Origin: Candidatus Stoquefichus sp. SB1
GTDB taxonomy: Bacteria > Bacillota_I > Bacilli_A > Erysipelotrichales > Coprobacillaceae
Assembly: GCF_001244545.1 (NCBI RefSeq)
Contig: NZ_LN852696.1
Coordinates: 62,001-126,000 of the forward strand
Length of the DNA: 64,000 nt
Reading direction: 5' to 3'
Below are positions 8,923 through 18,114 of the stretch, piece after piece. The notes beneath the pieces are model-generated. The model worked only from the letters and a program-made list of their open reading frames with translations. It had not been told where the DNA came from and did no database searches. The translations under genes were made by a program, and so were the position numbers. How positions within the stretch are numbered: the first letter of the stretch is position 1; each line of letters begins with the position of its first letter.

Positions 8923-10923
8923 ATGCTCACACAATTTCATGAAAAGGCACAAAAAGCAATTGTGATTGCTGAGAGTATTGCTTTTGATTTAGGACATAGT
9001 AGTGTTGGAAGCGAACATCTTCTCTTGTCTCTTTTAAAGATGAAAGATAGTCCTTTTTCAAAAATATTAAAGGCATATCAAGTTGATGATGAAATGATAT
9101 ATGAGGATATTGTAAGGTTGTTTGGAGAAAAAGATATTCAACCTTTTTATATGGAATATAGCGAAGTTGTCAAAAAGATATTAGAAGATGCAATGAGTAT
9201 GAGTAATGCAAAAAAAGAAAATAAAGTTTCTTTAAATACATTATCAATTGCTATGCTAATGCAAAGAGAAAGTGTTGCTGTTGAATTATTAAATAAGTAT
9301 CATGTTCCTTTTGAGGATGTTAAAAAAGAATTAAGTGAAGAAAAATCATTACTACATGAATTAGATTTAATTCATGAATTGACGAATTTTAACACATTGG
9401 TAAAAAAACAAGAGAAACTCATGATTGGACGTGATCAGGAATTAGAACAACTTTTTTTAACTTTATGTAAAAAAGAGAAGAATAATGCATTATTAATTGG
9501 TAAGGCAGGGGTAGGTAAAACTGCTCTTGTTGAAAAATTAGCTTTAAAAATTAATAATCATGAGGTTCCAGATGCACTCAAGAATAAAGTGGTTTATGAA
9601 TTAAATTTATCAAGTATTGTTGCTGGAACAAAATATCGTGGTGAATTTGAAGAGAAGTTTAAAAAAATTATTGATAAAGTGATTCAAGCCAAAGAGGCTA
9701 TATTATTTATTGATGAAATTCATAATTTAATTGGTGCTGGAGGAGCAGAAGGGGCTATAGATGCTTCCAATATTTTAAAGCCATATCTTGCTAGAAAAGA
9801 TTTAACAATTATTGGAGCAACCACAATTGAAGAATATTATAAATATTTTGAAAAAGATCAAGCAATGAATAGACGTTTTGCAGTCATTAAATTAAAAGAA
9901 AATACACAAACGGAAACAAAAGCCATATTACAAGGATTAAAGCCTCAATATGAAAATTATCATCATATTCATATTGAAGATCAATTACTTGATGATGTTA
10001 TTCAATTATGTGATGATTATTTAATCCAACGTGTTTTTCCAGATAAAGCATTAGATGTTTTAGATTTAGCTTGTGTTAAAGCCAATTTTCTGCATCAGGA
10101 TAGTTTAGAAAAATCAAATATCGAAAAAGTTATAGAAGAAATAACAGGTATGACACTTAGTCCTTTTTCTTATCACAATCTAGAACAAGAATTGAAAAAA
10201 GTCATTATTGGACAAGATCAGGCACTTCATACAATTGTAGAATCTTTAGAATCATTAGCTCAATATCCGCATGCCCATAAACCTAAAGGTGTTTATTTGT
10301 TGGTTGGAAGCAGTGGTATTGGGAAAACACAAACAGCGAAAGAACTTGCAAGATTGTTAAATAGACACTTTGTTAAACTGGATATGTCAGAATATAGTGA
10401 ACCAAGCAGTGTTTCTAAAATTATTGGTTCACCTCCAGGATATGTAGGTTATGATGATCATTCTTCATTATTGCATGAAGTCATTTTACATCCTAATAGT
10501 ATTCTATTATTAGATGAAATTGAAAAGGCTCATCCTCAAGTTATGCATTTATTTTTACAGGTTTTTGATGAAGGTGTCCTTAAAGATAACCATCATCATC
10601 AAATATCATTTAAAGATACATTAATTATTATGACTTCAAATGTCATGTCGCAAAATAAACCAAGTGTTGGATTTAAGAAAAAAGCCTATTCAAAAGATAG
10701 TTTAAAAGAAGTATTTAGTGAAGAATTCTTAAATAGAATTGATGAAATCGTTCCATATCAATTATTGCATAAACAAGCGTTAAAAGATATATTGATACAA
10801 AATGCACCCATTCATCTTTCAACGACTATGATTAATGATATTTTAACAGATTATGATTATACAATTGGAGCACGTGGAATACTGACCAAGATGAAGAAAT
10901 ATATTGTATCAAAAAATAGATAG
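8923..10923 (+). CDS. ClpC/ClpE-like AAA+ unfoldase lacking the middle domain
   Basis: A 666-residue HSP100 protein. Residues 1-145 are a double Clp-N domain. D1 carries Walker A GKAGVGKT (193-200) and Walker B ILFIDE (260-265). D2 carries Walker A GSSGIGKT (462-469), Walker B LLLDE, SPPGYVG pore motif and NRIDE arginine-finger region. The loop motif SVGF in D2 matches the VGF/LGF ClpP-binding loop, so partnership with ClpP is likely. The coiled-coil/UVR middle domain of ClpC (about 60 residues) is missing: only about 20 residues separate D1 and D2. That explains the shortness against ClpC at about 810. No CtsR box was found upstream. Confidence 0.88.
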   Translation: MLTQFHEKAQKAIVIAESIAFDLGHSSVGSEHLLLSLLKMKDSPFSKILKAYQVDDEMIYEDIVRLFGEKDIQPFYMEYSEVVKKILEDAMSMSNAKKENKVSLNTLSIAMLMQRESVAVELLNKYHVPFEDVKKELSEEKSLLHELDLIHELTNFNTLVKKQEKLMIGRDQELEQLFLTLCKKEKNNALLIGKAGVGKTALVEKLALKINNHEVPDALKNKVVYELNLSSIVAGTKYRGEFEEKFKKIIDKVIQAKEAILFIDEIHNLIGAGGAEGAIDASNILKPYLARKDLTIIGATTIEEYYKYFEKDQAMNRRFAVIKLKENTQTETKAILQGLKPQYENYHHIHIEDQLLDDVIQLCDDYLIQRVFPDKALDVLDLACVKANFLHQDSLEKSNIEKVIEEITGMTLSPFSYHNLEQELKKVIIGQDQALHTIVESLESLAQYPHAHKPKGVYLLVGSSGIGKTQTAKELARLLNRHFVKLDMSEYSEPSSVSKIIGSPPGYVGYDDHSSLLHEVILHPNSILLLDEIEKAHPQVMHLFLQVFDEGVLKDNHHHQISFKDTLIIMTSNVMSQNKPSVGFKKKAYSKDSLKEVFSEEFLNRIDEIVPYQLLHKQALKDILIQNAPIHLSTTMINDILTDYDYTIGARGILTKMKKYIVSKNR

Positions 10924-10934
10924 TTTACAATGAT

Positions 10935-10973
10935 GTGCACCCCATAATTTGGACAAACAAATTATGGAGGTGT
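10935..10973. repeat. Long intergenic hairpin, possible IS-end relic
   Basis: CACCCCATAATTTG (10938-10951) faces CAAATTATGGAGGTG (10958-10972) with one extra base, giving a 14-bp stem. The wording resembles ends of IS3-family elements (TGTGCACCCC... ...GGAGGTGTA), but no transposase is nearby. It has no T run and is not a normal terminator. Confidence 0.35.
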
Positions 10974-11198
10974 ATTTTATTATCGTTAATTTATGGTAAT
11001 CTGATTTTCAATTCTAATAATAATATCTGGAGAGATACTAAATTTTTTAGAAGTCAACATTTATATAAATAATATTTTTGTTATAAGGCTTTGATATATT
11101 CATTTCAACTCATATAATAAGATAAGGTGCATTTATGACACACACATGATATACTTGAATTATGTTTAAATATATATGCAAAAATAAAACGAGGTGCT

Positions 11199-11972
11199 AT
11201 GATGGAAGAATATGTTTTACAAGCTAAGAATTTAACAAAAATATATGGACTTCATACAGAAAATGAGTTTGAGGCCTTACATAGTATTGATTTTGCAGTC
11301 CGTTTGGGAGAATTTATTTGTGTAATGGGACCAAGTGGTAGTGGGAAATCAACTTTTATTAATAATATTTCAACAATTGATATCCCAACATATGGATCAG
11401 TACGTATTCATGATATAGACATAAGAACAATGTCATCTCAGGAAATTGGTCGATTTCGTTATCAAAACTTAGGTTTTGTTTTTCAGGATTTTAATTTGCT
11501 GGATACTCATACACTTTATGAAAATATTGCTATGCCTTTGGCTTTGGCAAAAGTGAAACAGGCAGATATTAGCCAGCGTGTCAAAGAGATGGCAGAGCAG
11601 TTTAATATTGCGCATCTGTTAAAGAAATATCCTTATCAATGTTCAGGTGGACAAAAGCAACGTGCAGCTATTTGTCGTGCTTTAATAGCAAATCCACAGA
11701 TTATTATTGCTGATGAACCAACGGGTAATCTTGATAGTGAAAATTCGCATGAACTGTTAATGTTGTTAAAGAGATTAAATGAACAAAATCATGTGACGAT
11801 TATTATGGTTTCACATGATCCACTTATTGCTTCCTATTCATCACGTTTAATCTATATTAAAGATGGTTATATTGAAGAGACATTAGAGCGTCATCAGTTA
11901 AGTCAGGATGAATATTTTGAACAGATTGTTGAATTGAATTCAGTAGAATCAAGGAGGCTTTTTCAAAAATGA
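11199..11972 (+). CDS. ABC transporter ATP-binding protein (MacB/BceA-type)
   Basis: A 257-residue nucleotide-binding subunit with Walker A GPSGSGKS (about 45-52), Q-loop FQDFN, signature CSGGQKQR, Walker B IIIADEPTG and the switch His in MVSHD. The conserved STIDIPTYG stretch is typical of the BceA/YxdL-type exporters that accompany FtsX-like permeases. It overlaps the permease gene by 4 bp. Such pairs remove or sense cell-wall-active peptides, but no dedicated two-component system lies next to it. A second ATG (11202) is equally possible as start. Confidence 0.93.
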   Translation: MMEEYVLQAKNLTKIYGLHTENEFEALHSIDFAVRLGEFICVMGPSGSGKSTFINNISTIDIPTYGSVRIHDIDIRTMSSQEIGRFRYQNLGFVFQDFNLLDTHTLYENIAMPLALAKVKQADISQRVKEMAEQFNIAHLLKKYPYQCSGGQKQRAAICRALIANPQIIIADEPTGNLDSENSHELLMLLKRLNEQNHVTIIMVSHDPLIASYSSRLIYIKDGYIEETLERHQLSQDEYFEQIVELNSVESRRLFQK

Positions 11973-13198
11973 TAAGGGAAGCTTTTCAATCTATTCAAGA
12001 AGATTTACAACGTTCTCTTTTTTACTGGCTAACTTTTGTTTTAACAACTTTATTAATCTTTGTTTTCTTTCAAATTGCTTGTTCACCAATGATTGGAATG
12101 ACTTTTATTAATAGTCAAAATAATATTGTGACTTATTTAAGTGTTTTTGTGTTAGTGATTTGTCTTTTATCAGTCTTTTTTGCGAATGATTTTTATGTTA
12201 AGAAAAAAGCAAATGATTTAGCTGTTCGATTGGTTTGTGGAGCGACTTTTGTTCAATTGGCTGTTTTCTTATTATCACAGACTGTTATTTTGTTTATACT
12301 GGCTATTCCTTTTGCAATGGTGATTTCTGTTATTATTTTATGGCTTTTACCATTTACAGTGCCATTAACTCAAGAAGGGTTTTGGGTTATGATAACAATG
12401 CTTTTATGTGAGATTTTCTGGTGTACTATTTTGAATTTAGGGTATGCTTATCGTAGTTCTATTGTCATGCTGATGCAAGGTGACCGTGCTCAAAAAACAA
12501 CACGTATTGCTTTACCTTTTCATTTTCATATATCAACAAAAAAACGTTTAAGTCTGATTATGTTTATTGGACCTCTTGTTTTTATTTATATATATGGAGA
12601 TGTTCCATCATCTTTTATTCTTTTTTCTATGGTTGGAATGATTGGGATGCGGCAATGTTTACGACAAATATTGATTCCTTATATTGATGATTATATTCAA
12701 GAACATTTAGAAAATCCTTATCAGTTAGCTTATTTAGGTTTTTTAAGACGAGATATTATTTATATGGAAAACTATATTGTTTTTTTAATTACAAGTGTGA
12801 TTTTAATGATAGGTTTATTTGTGATGGGGTTAGATGATACTGTGTATCAAGCATTGATTTATATGACTTATGTTGCAATGAATTGTTTGTTATCATTAAC
12901 GATACTGTTTCGTTTTGCAACAGAAACAGTAGGACGTCAAAAACTTTTTTTGACATTAATGCGAATTGGTTATCAAAAACATGATTTATATAAAATGATT
13001 CAAAAGGAAATAACACTTTTTTATAGTATAATATTAGGATTGAATTTATTTTATATGTTACATATATTTATATCTTTATTGATTCATCAGTTTATGAATA
13101 TTTATATGGTGATGTTGCTTACTATAGGAGTATGTATACCATTATTATTATGTGGATTTATTAATTACTGGCAATATAAAAAACAGATGGAAATGTAG
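11969..13198 (+). CDS. FtsX-like ABC transporter permease
   Basis: A 409-residue membrane protein with hydrophobic segments near residues 15-35, 50-70, 100-125, 140-160, 200-240, 270-310 and 345-395, encoded in a 4-bp overlap with its ATPase. It has no large extracellular domain like that of BceB (about 650 residues), so it is a compact relative. Substrate is unknown; lipid, lipoprotein or peptide traffic at the membrane is inferred from the family. Confidence 0.75.
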   Translation: MIREAFQSIQEDLQRSLFYWLTFVLTTLLIFVFFQIACSPMIGMTFINSQNNIVTYLSVFVLVICLLSVFFANDFYVKKKANDLAVRLVCGATFVQLAVFLLSQTVILFILAIPFAMVISVIILWLLPFTVPLTQEGFWVMITMLLCEIFWCTILNLGYAYRSSIVMLMQGDRAQKTTRIALPFHFHISTKKRLSLIMFIGPLVFIYIYGDVPSSFILFSMVGMIGMRQCLRQILIPYIDDYIQEHLENPYQLAYLGFLRRDIIYMENYIVFLITSVILMIGLFVMGLDDTVYQALIYMTYVAMNCLLSLTILFRFATETVGRQKLFLTLMRIGYQKHDLYKMIQKEITLFYSIILGLNLFYMLHIFISLLIHQFMNIYMVMLLTIGVCIPLLLCGFINYWQYKKQMEM

Positions 13199-13227
13199 AA
13201 AGATCACTCAAGTTATAGTGATCTTTT
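13199..13227 (+). terminator. Terminator after the ABC pair
   Basis: AAAGATCACT pairs with AGTGATCTTT across an 8-nt loop, followed by TT. Confidence 0.8.
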
Positions 13228-13368
13228 TGAATGATTTGTTTTTAATTTATATTTGATGAAATAGTGGAAGAAAATAGATGGAATCTGCTTTTTGTAAAAG
13301 CATAGAAAAAGTTATGATTTAATGGTAGAATATACATATCGTAGACATTTATAAAATGGAGAAATAAA

Positions 13369-13884
13369 ATGATTGTGTTGATAACCGGTGCCTCACATAC
13401 AGGCAAAACAGCCCTTGCTCAAAGAATGCTTGAAAAATATCAGTATCCCTATTTATCAATAGACCATTTAAAAATGGGATTAATTCGTAGTCAAAATACA
13501 AAACTAACACCAATGAGTGATGAACAAGCCCTGACTCAGTATTTATGGCCTATTGTTTGTGAAATGGTTAAGACTGCTATAGAGAATGGACAAAATTTGA
13601 TTGTAGAGGGATGTTATATTCCTTTTGATTGGTCAAATGATTTTGAAAAAGAGTATCTTGATTATATTAAATATTATTGTCTGGTGATGAGTGAGGATTA
13701 TATTAAAAAATATTTTGAAAGTATTAAAGGGTATGCCAATATCATAGAAAGACGTTTAGAAGATGAGAGTTGTACTTTAGAAAGTGTTTTAGAAGATAAT
13801 GCTCGCTTCTTAAAGCGGGCTCAAAGTCATAATGTGAATTATTTACTGATTGATGATAAGTATGAAATCAATATTGATGAATAG
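13369..13884 (+). CDS. P-loop NTPase, small-molecule kinase-like
   Basis: A 171-residue soluble protein with a Walker A GASHTGKT (7-14) at the start and a later NLIVEGCYIPF segment, the pattern of 2-phosphoglycerate kinase-like or shikimate kinase-like small P-loop kinases. An Arg-rich lid region (ERRLEDES) follows. Substrate cannot be named. It starts after GGAGAAATAAA and stands alone between a terminator and ispD. Confidence 0.7.
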   Translation: MIVLITGASHTGKTALAQRMLEKYQYPYLSIDHLKMGLIRSQNTKLTPMSDEQALTQYLWPIVCEMVKTAIENGQNLIVEGCYIPFDWSNDFEKEYLDYIKYYCLVMSEDYIKKYFESIKGYANIIERRLEDESCTLESVLEDNARFLKRAQSHNVNYLLIDDKYEINIDE

Positions 13885-13928
13885 TTATAAATTGGTATTA
13901 ATGATAGTAAAAATAGGAGGCAATGAGA

Positions 13929-14564
13929 ATGTATAGTGTAATTATTTTATGTGCTGGTAAGGGAACAAGAACAGGTTTGCAATACAATAAGATGCTTTAT
14001 CAAATAAACGACAAAACAATATATGAAATGACTCTTGATTGTTTTAGACAAGATTCTAGATGTCAACAAATTATTGTTGTGACACAACCCTATGAAAGAG
14101 ATACATTTAAGCAGTTATCTGATGATCAAAGAATTATATTTGTTGATGGTGGAGTAGAGCGACAAGATAGTGTGTATGAAGGACTTCAGCATGTGACATC
14201 TCAATATGTATTGATCCATGATGGCGCAAGACCTCATTTGAAAAAACAATCTATTGATGCATTACTGACATGTCTAGATACCCATAAAGCATGTTTATTA
14301 ATGGTCCCTTGTAAAGATACAATTAAAAGAGTTGTTGATGGACAGGTTATTGAAACTTTAAAGCGAAGTGAATTAATGCAGGCTCAAACACCTCAGGCTT
14401 TTCATACTGATATTGTAAAGGAAGCTTATCGTCAAGGAATTTTGGCTCATTATGAAGCTACTGATGATGCGCAGATGGTAGAGATGTTTAGTCATGAAAA
14501 GGTTTATGCTGTAATGGGTGATTATGAGAATTCTAAAATAACAACAAAAGAAGATTTGATATAA
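13929..14564 (+). CDS. ispD: 2-C-methyl-D-erythritol 4-phosphate cytidylyltransferase
   Basis: The enzyme couples CTP with MEP in the non-mevalonate isoprenoid pathway. The nucleotide loop is ILCAGKGTR near the start. The IspD signature VLIHDGARPHL is near residues 94-104, and a TPQAF motif and TDDAQMVE follow. Length (211 residues) is slightly short of the usual 225-235. I prefer ATG 13929 because AGGAGG (13915-13920) is 8 bp upstream; ATG 13923 would be only 2 bp away. The rest of the MEP pathway is not in the window. TarI-type CTP:ribitol-5-phosphate transferases are close relatives and cannot be fully excluded. Confidence 0.85.
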   Translation: MYSVIILCAGKGTRTGLQYNKMLYQINDKTIYEMTLDCFRQDSRCQQIIVVTQPYERDTFKQLSDDQRIIFVDGGVERQDSVYEGLQHVTSQYVLIHDGARPHLKKQSIDALLTCLDTHKACLLMVPCKDTIKRVVDGQVIETLKRSELMQAQTPQAFHTDIVKEAYRQGILAHYEATDDAQMVEMFSHEKVYAVMGDYENSKITTKEDLI

Positions 14565-14628
14565 TTTATTTGTTTATGCATAGAATGATTAATGGAAATG
14601 TTTATGTAAATGAAATGGGGGAAAGAAA

Positions 14629-15762
14629 ATGAGAAAAAAGCGACAAAGTATAACTGTTATTCTCATTTTGTTGTGTATAAGTTTTATTGTTTATTTCTTT
14701 TTTCCACAAGTTTCATGTACCCTTTCTTCCTTTAATAAAAGAGCTGTTTGGTTAACTTATTCAGATTTAGCTAAGTTTTCATATGAATCAAAAAAAGCAT
14801 TTATTAATGATTTTGAAGAAGCAATAGACAATGTTGAAAAATATAAAAATAATACAGTCATCGTACAAGTGAGACCTTTTGCTGACGCTCTCTATCAATC
14901 TCAAATATTTCCTATTTCAAAAGTGATTACACAAAGATCATCATTATCTTTTGATCCTTTAGAAGAGATGGTTAAAATTGCTCATGATCATGGTTTATCT
15001 ATAGAAGCATGGATTAATCCCTATCGAATTTCTCTCAATAAAACAACATATCAGCAATTTATCCAATTATCACCAAAAAGTTCATGGTTAGAAGATACAA
15101 GCAAATCTATAGGATATGCCACCTTTAAATATATTTTGAATCCTGCAAGTCAGGATGTAAGAGATTATATTGTTGCTGGAGTGAAAGAAATTGTAGAAAA
15201 TTATGAAGTAGATGGCATTCATTTTGATGATTATTTTTATGTTGATGGAACACATACAGGAACAACGCAGAATCAGAGACTAGATAATGTGAATGTCTTG
15301 ATTCAAGATGTTTATCAAAGTATTAAAGCAATTAATCAAAATGTCACTTTTGGAATTAGTCCTCAGGGTAATTATCAAAATTGTATCAATGAAGGTGCAG
15401 ATGTTGATACATGGTTAAAGGAAGAAGGGTTCATTGATTATCTTATGCCACAGATATATTGGAGTGATCAATATGGAACTGATGGAAAAACAAAGATGTT
15501 TACAAATCGAACAAAACAGTTTGCTGGATTAAAGCGTCGAGATGATGTTATTTTGTATGCTGGTTTAGCTTTGTATCGTGCTGGAGAAGAAGCTGATGTT
15601 GATCAAGGATGGCAAGCAACATCTGATAATTTATCTCAACAAATTCAAATTCTTTATCAAAATAAATATCAGGGATATAGTTTGTTTAATTATTCTTCAT
15701 TATTAAAAAGGACTGGTCAAAAAGAAATGGATGAACTGATTAGAGCCCATCCCTATAATTAA
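14629..15762 (+). CDS. GHL10-type (YngK/DUF187) glycosyl hydrolase-like protein
   Basis: A 377-residue membrane-anchored extracellular protein: TM segment at about residues 8-27, then a TIM-barrel domain with AVWLTYSDL, IVQVRPFADALYQS, IEAWINPYRIS, VDGIHFDDYFY and DYLMPQIYW in the order seen in YngK-like proteins. These are thought to act on envelope or extracellular polysaccharide, though biochemical data are sparse. The DDYFY segment probably carries catalytic acids. It precedes, convergently, an amidase of the cell wall. Confidence 0.87.
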   Translation: MRKKRQSITVILILLCISFIVYFFFPQVSCTLSSFNKRAVWLTYSDLAKFSYESKKAFINDFEEAIDNVEKYKNNTVIVQVRPFADALYQSQIFPISKVITQRSSLSFDPLEEMVKIAHDHGLSIEAWINPYRISLNKTTYQQFIQLSPKSSWLEDTSKSIGYATFKYILNPASQDVRDYIVAGVKEIVENYEVDGIHFDDYFYVDGTHTGTTQNQRLDNVNVLIQDVYQSIKAINQNVTFGISPQGNYQNCINEGADVDTWLKEEGFIDYLMPQIYWSDQYGTDGKTKMFTNRTKQFAGLKRRDDVILYAGLALYRAGEEADVDQGWQATSDNLSQQIQILYQNKYQGYSLFNYSSLLKRTGQKEMDELIRAHPYN

Positions 15763-15765
15763 TTC

Positions 15766-15793
15766 TTGACTTATCTAAAAGTTATGTTAAGAT
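15766..15793 (+). promoter_or_regulatory. SigA-type promoter for a small RNA
   Basis: TTGACT (15766-15771) and TAAGAT (15788-15793) are separated by 16 bp. They lie just after the GHL10 stop codon, and no reading frame follows on this strand before a terminator. Confidence 0.6.
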
Positions 15794-15799
15794 AACAAC

Positions 15800-15887
15800 G
15801 AGCCGACATAAAACCTATTTCGCCTTTATAGGTGTCGAGAAATAGGTGGATGTTAAAAAGAAAGATGAGTTTCATCTTTCTTTTAAT
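15800..15887 (+). ncRNA. Candidate structured small RNA, about 88 nt
   Basis: From the predicted start near 15800 the transcript can form CGAC-ACCTAT / ATAGGT-GTCG (15803-15838). It can alternatively form the longer pairing ACCTATTTC / GAAATAGGT (15813-15847); the two share the ACCTAT arm and exclude each other. An intrinsic terminator closes the unit. There is no coding frame and the next gene is on the opposite strand, so this looks like an independent RNA gene, not a leader. No Rfam family was recognised. Confidence 0.5.
15857..15886. terminator. Bidirectional terminator
   Basis: AAAGAAAGATGA / TCATCTTTCTTT with a 3-nt loop and A/T tracts on both sides. It serves the small RNA on the plus strand and the amidase gene on the minus strand. 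Confidence 0.85.
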
Positions 15888-16494
15888 TTTCTAAAGAATC
15901 AAGAAATTTTTCCCATTCTTCAGGATAATCCACAAAATATTTAGGACATATTTTTTTAGTGACGTCATAGTGTCTAATAATATTGTCTTGACCTAGATGA
16001 TAAGTTTTCATTAATGCCTGAACAAGTTTTTGAAGGGATTGATAAGTTTGGGTATTGAATTTTCCACTTTTATCAGGATGACAGCATTCAATAGAAATTG
16101 TATCTTTATTACGGTTATTAGAAGCATAAGCAACTTCATTTAAAGGAATACACTGAATAATTTCTCCTTTTAATCCAATAATAAAATGGCTTGATACAGA
16201 AGCTGTTTTTTTATTTTTAAGACTTTCAAAATAATCATGATTATTTTGTGCAGTAGAGCCTGGATTCGCTGTGTAATGAACAACAATGCCATTAACTCTC
16301 GGTAAATTTTTTCCACTTCTTGAATAAGGATTAACAGTTAAAAACTGATGTTGAATAGATAAACCTTCAACATTATATTCTTCGATGTCATTATGTCTTG
16401 TTGTAATATAGTATCCCCCGCCAATTCCTAAAATAATGAGGAAAATAAGCATAAATAATATTCCTTTTTTTAGTTTCTTTTTCTTTCTTTTCAT
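15883..16494 (-). CDS. Membrane-anchored N-acetylmuramoyl-L-alanine amidase (Amidase_2)
   Basis: A 203-residue protein: lysine-rich start, TM segment at about 10-30, then an amidase_2/PGRP domain. Zinc ligands are visible as the His of VVHYT and the His of RHYDV, with Cys of KICPKYF as third ligand. The enzyme cuts the bond between MurNAc and the stem peptide at the cell surface. Start at 16494 follows a ribosome-like GGGGTGAAAAA sequence. The adjacent GHL10 protein is also an envelope enzyme. Confidence 0.88.
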   Translation of the reverse strand: MKRKKKKLKKGILFMLIFLIILGIGGGYYITTRHNDIEEYNVEGLSIQHQFLTVNPYSRSGKNLPRVNGIVVHYTANPGSTAQNNHDYFESLKNKKTASVSSHFIIGLKGEIIQCIPLNEVAYASNNRNKDTISIECCHPDKSGKFNTQTYQSLQKLVQALMKTYHLGQDNIIRHYDVTKKICPKYFVDYPEEWEKFLDSLEN

Positions 16495-16664
16495 TTTTTC
16501 ACCCCATTTGTCGATTCCATTATGACAGAAAATATAGATAATGTATTAATAAATAAAGAATAACTTCTTAAGAAATATGAAATAATGATAAAGTTATTGT
16601 AAATCATTTGATAAAAAATGTATAGTATTCATATGAAATTGATAAAGAAAGTTGAGATGAGATA

Positions 16665-17093
16665 ATGATGTATAGAATAGGAGTCATTTCTGACACACAT
16701 AATGTTTTAAGAGAAGAAGTTTTGGATATTCTTAAAGATTGTGATTATATTCTACATGCTGGTGATATTATGCAAGAGGATATTCTTGATAGATTAAAAG
16801 CATTGACGCAAGTGATTGCAGTTAAGGGCAATAATGACCAATTAGATTTAGATGATGAGATATTTTTTAGTATAGGGGGATTTCGTTTCTATATGACTCA
16901 TCAGATAAAAGAATGGCAGGACACAGACTTTTATATATATGGCCATTCCCATCGGTATGAATGTTATCAGAAAGAGGGGATTCAATATTTGAATCCTGGG
17001 AGTTGTGGTCGAAAAAGATTCTCTTTACCATTAACATATGCTTTGATTGATATTGATGGTGATCGTTATACAATAACTCAGATGCGATTATAA
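16665..17093 (+). CDS. YfcE/MJ0936-type metallophosphoesterase
   Basis: A 142-residue enzyme with the calcineurin-like motifs in order: ISDTHN (8-13), HAGDI (31-35), KGNND (54-58) and YGHSH (93-97), plus NPGS near 112. These bind two metal ions. Family enzymes are manganese-dependent phosphodiesterases of about 150-180 residues. Two adjacent ATG codons (16665, 16668) could start it; both follow a GAGATGAG region. Confidence 0.85.
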   Translation: MMYRIGVISDTHNVLREEVLDILKDCDYILHAGDIMQEDILDRLKALTQVIAVKGNNDQLDLDDEIFFSIGGFRFYMTHQIKEWQDTDFYIYGHSHRYECYQKEGIQYLNPGSCGRKRFSLPLTYALIDIDGDRYTITQMRL

Positions 17094-17239
17094 AGAAATT
17101 ATAGTCAATAGAAGCTTAGCGTTGTCTTATTTTTAATGATAAAAGGACAAAATGATTATATGTTATAATTGTATTATTATGTTCATTACTTTTAAGAGAA
17201 TGAAGTAACTATGAAAATGCAAAAATAATGATAAATTCA

Positions 17240-17268
17240 TTGTAATTTGAATTTCTTTATGATATAAT
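17240..17268 (+). promoter_or_regulatory. Promoter of rpsF-ssb-rpsR
   Basis: TTGTAA (17240-17245) and a perfect TATAAT (17263-17268) with 17-bp spacing. Confidence 0.75.
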
Positions 17269-17297
17269 GCATAAGCATGTAAAAATATTTACTGCCT

Positions 17298-17319
17298 GTC
17301 TGCATATGAGTATGTAGAC
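17298..17319 (+). promoter_or_regulatory. Leader hairpin ahead of rpsF
   Basis: GTCTGCATA / TATGTAGAC with a TGAG loop lies 17 nt before the AGGAGGAGG site of rpsF. Many Firmicutes rpsF leaders bind the S6:S18 complex for feedback control; this hairpin is in the right place but the family consensus was not checked. Confidence 0.45.
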
Positions 17320-17345
17320 CATAGACCATAGGAGGAGGTAAAAAG

Positions 17346-17630
17346 ATGAACAAATATGAAATTATGTTTATTGTAAAACCAGACGTTGAAGAAGATGCAA
17401 GAAATGCAATTATCGAAAACTTCAAAAAAGTATTAACAAATACTGAAGGAACTGTAGATAATGTAAACGAATGGGGATTACGTGATTTAGCTTACGAAAT
17501 CAAAGATTATACTAAAGGATATTATGTTGTTATGGATACAACAACAACTCCAGCTAATATTGCTGAATTCGAACGTTTATCACGTATTAATGCAAGCATG
17601 TTACGTCATTTAACTCTTAGAAGAGATTAA
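17346..17630 (+). CDS. rpsF: 30S ribosomal protein S6
   Basis: At 94 residues this is the standard length. It begins MNKYEIMFIVKPDVEE and contains EWGLRDLAYEIKDYTKGYYV, the typical core, and ends in the LRHLTLRRD segment. S6 binds the central domain of 16S rRNA with S18, which is encoded two genes downstream. A very strong GGAGGAGGT site precedes it. Confidence 0.98.
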   Translation: MNKYEIMFIVKPDVEEDARNAIIENFKKVLTNTEGTVDNVNEWGLRDLAYEIKDYTKGYYVVMDTTTTPANIAEFERLSRINASMLRHLTLRRD

Positions 17631-17644
17631 GAGGTGCGTAATAT

Positions 17645-18100
17645 ATGATTAATCGTGTCGTACTCGTTGGTAGAATGACAAGAGACCCAGAACTAAGAAG
17701 AACAAATACTGGTGCTGCTGTAACAAGTTTTACATTGGCATTAAATCGTAATTTTCAATCTGCTGATGGACAACAAGCTGATTATATCAATTGTGTTGTT
17801 TGGAATAAAGTGGCTGAAAATGTTGAGAGATATTGTTCAAAAGGATCTTTAGTTGGTGTAGAAGGAAGACTACGTTCTCGTAGTTATGATAATGCACAAG
17901 GACAAAAAGTATATGTTGTAGAAGTTGTATGTGATAGCGTTCAATTCTTAGAAACGAAAGCTGCTAGGGAAAGAGCACAGCAACAACAACCTCAAGTGGA
18001 ACAAGATAATTTCTATGATATGAAAACAGTGGATTTAGAAAAGGATTTTGATAATTCTTTTGATTCATTTGATATCATGGAAGATGACATTCAATTTTAA
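17645..18100 (+). CDS. ssb: Single-stranded DNA-binding protein
   Basis: A 151-residue SSB: OB-fold at residues 1-105 ([40 protein letters not shown]), a Gln-rich linker, and the acidic tail ending DIMEDDIQF, which recruits repair and replication proteins. Placed between S6 and S18 as in most Firmicutes. Confidence 0.98.
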   Translation: MINRVVLVGRMTRDPELRRTNTGAAVTSFTLALNRNFQSADGQQADYINCVVWNKVAENVERYCSKGSLVGVEGRLRSRSYDNAQGQKVYVVEVVCDSVQFLETKAARERAQQQQPQVEQDNFYDMKTVDLEKDFDNSFDSFDIMEDDIQF

Positions 18101-18114
18101 GGAGGATAAGACTT

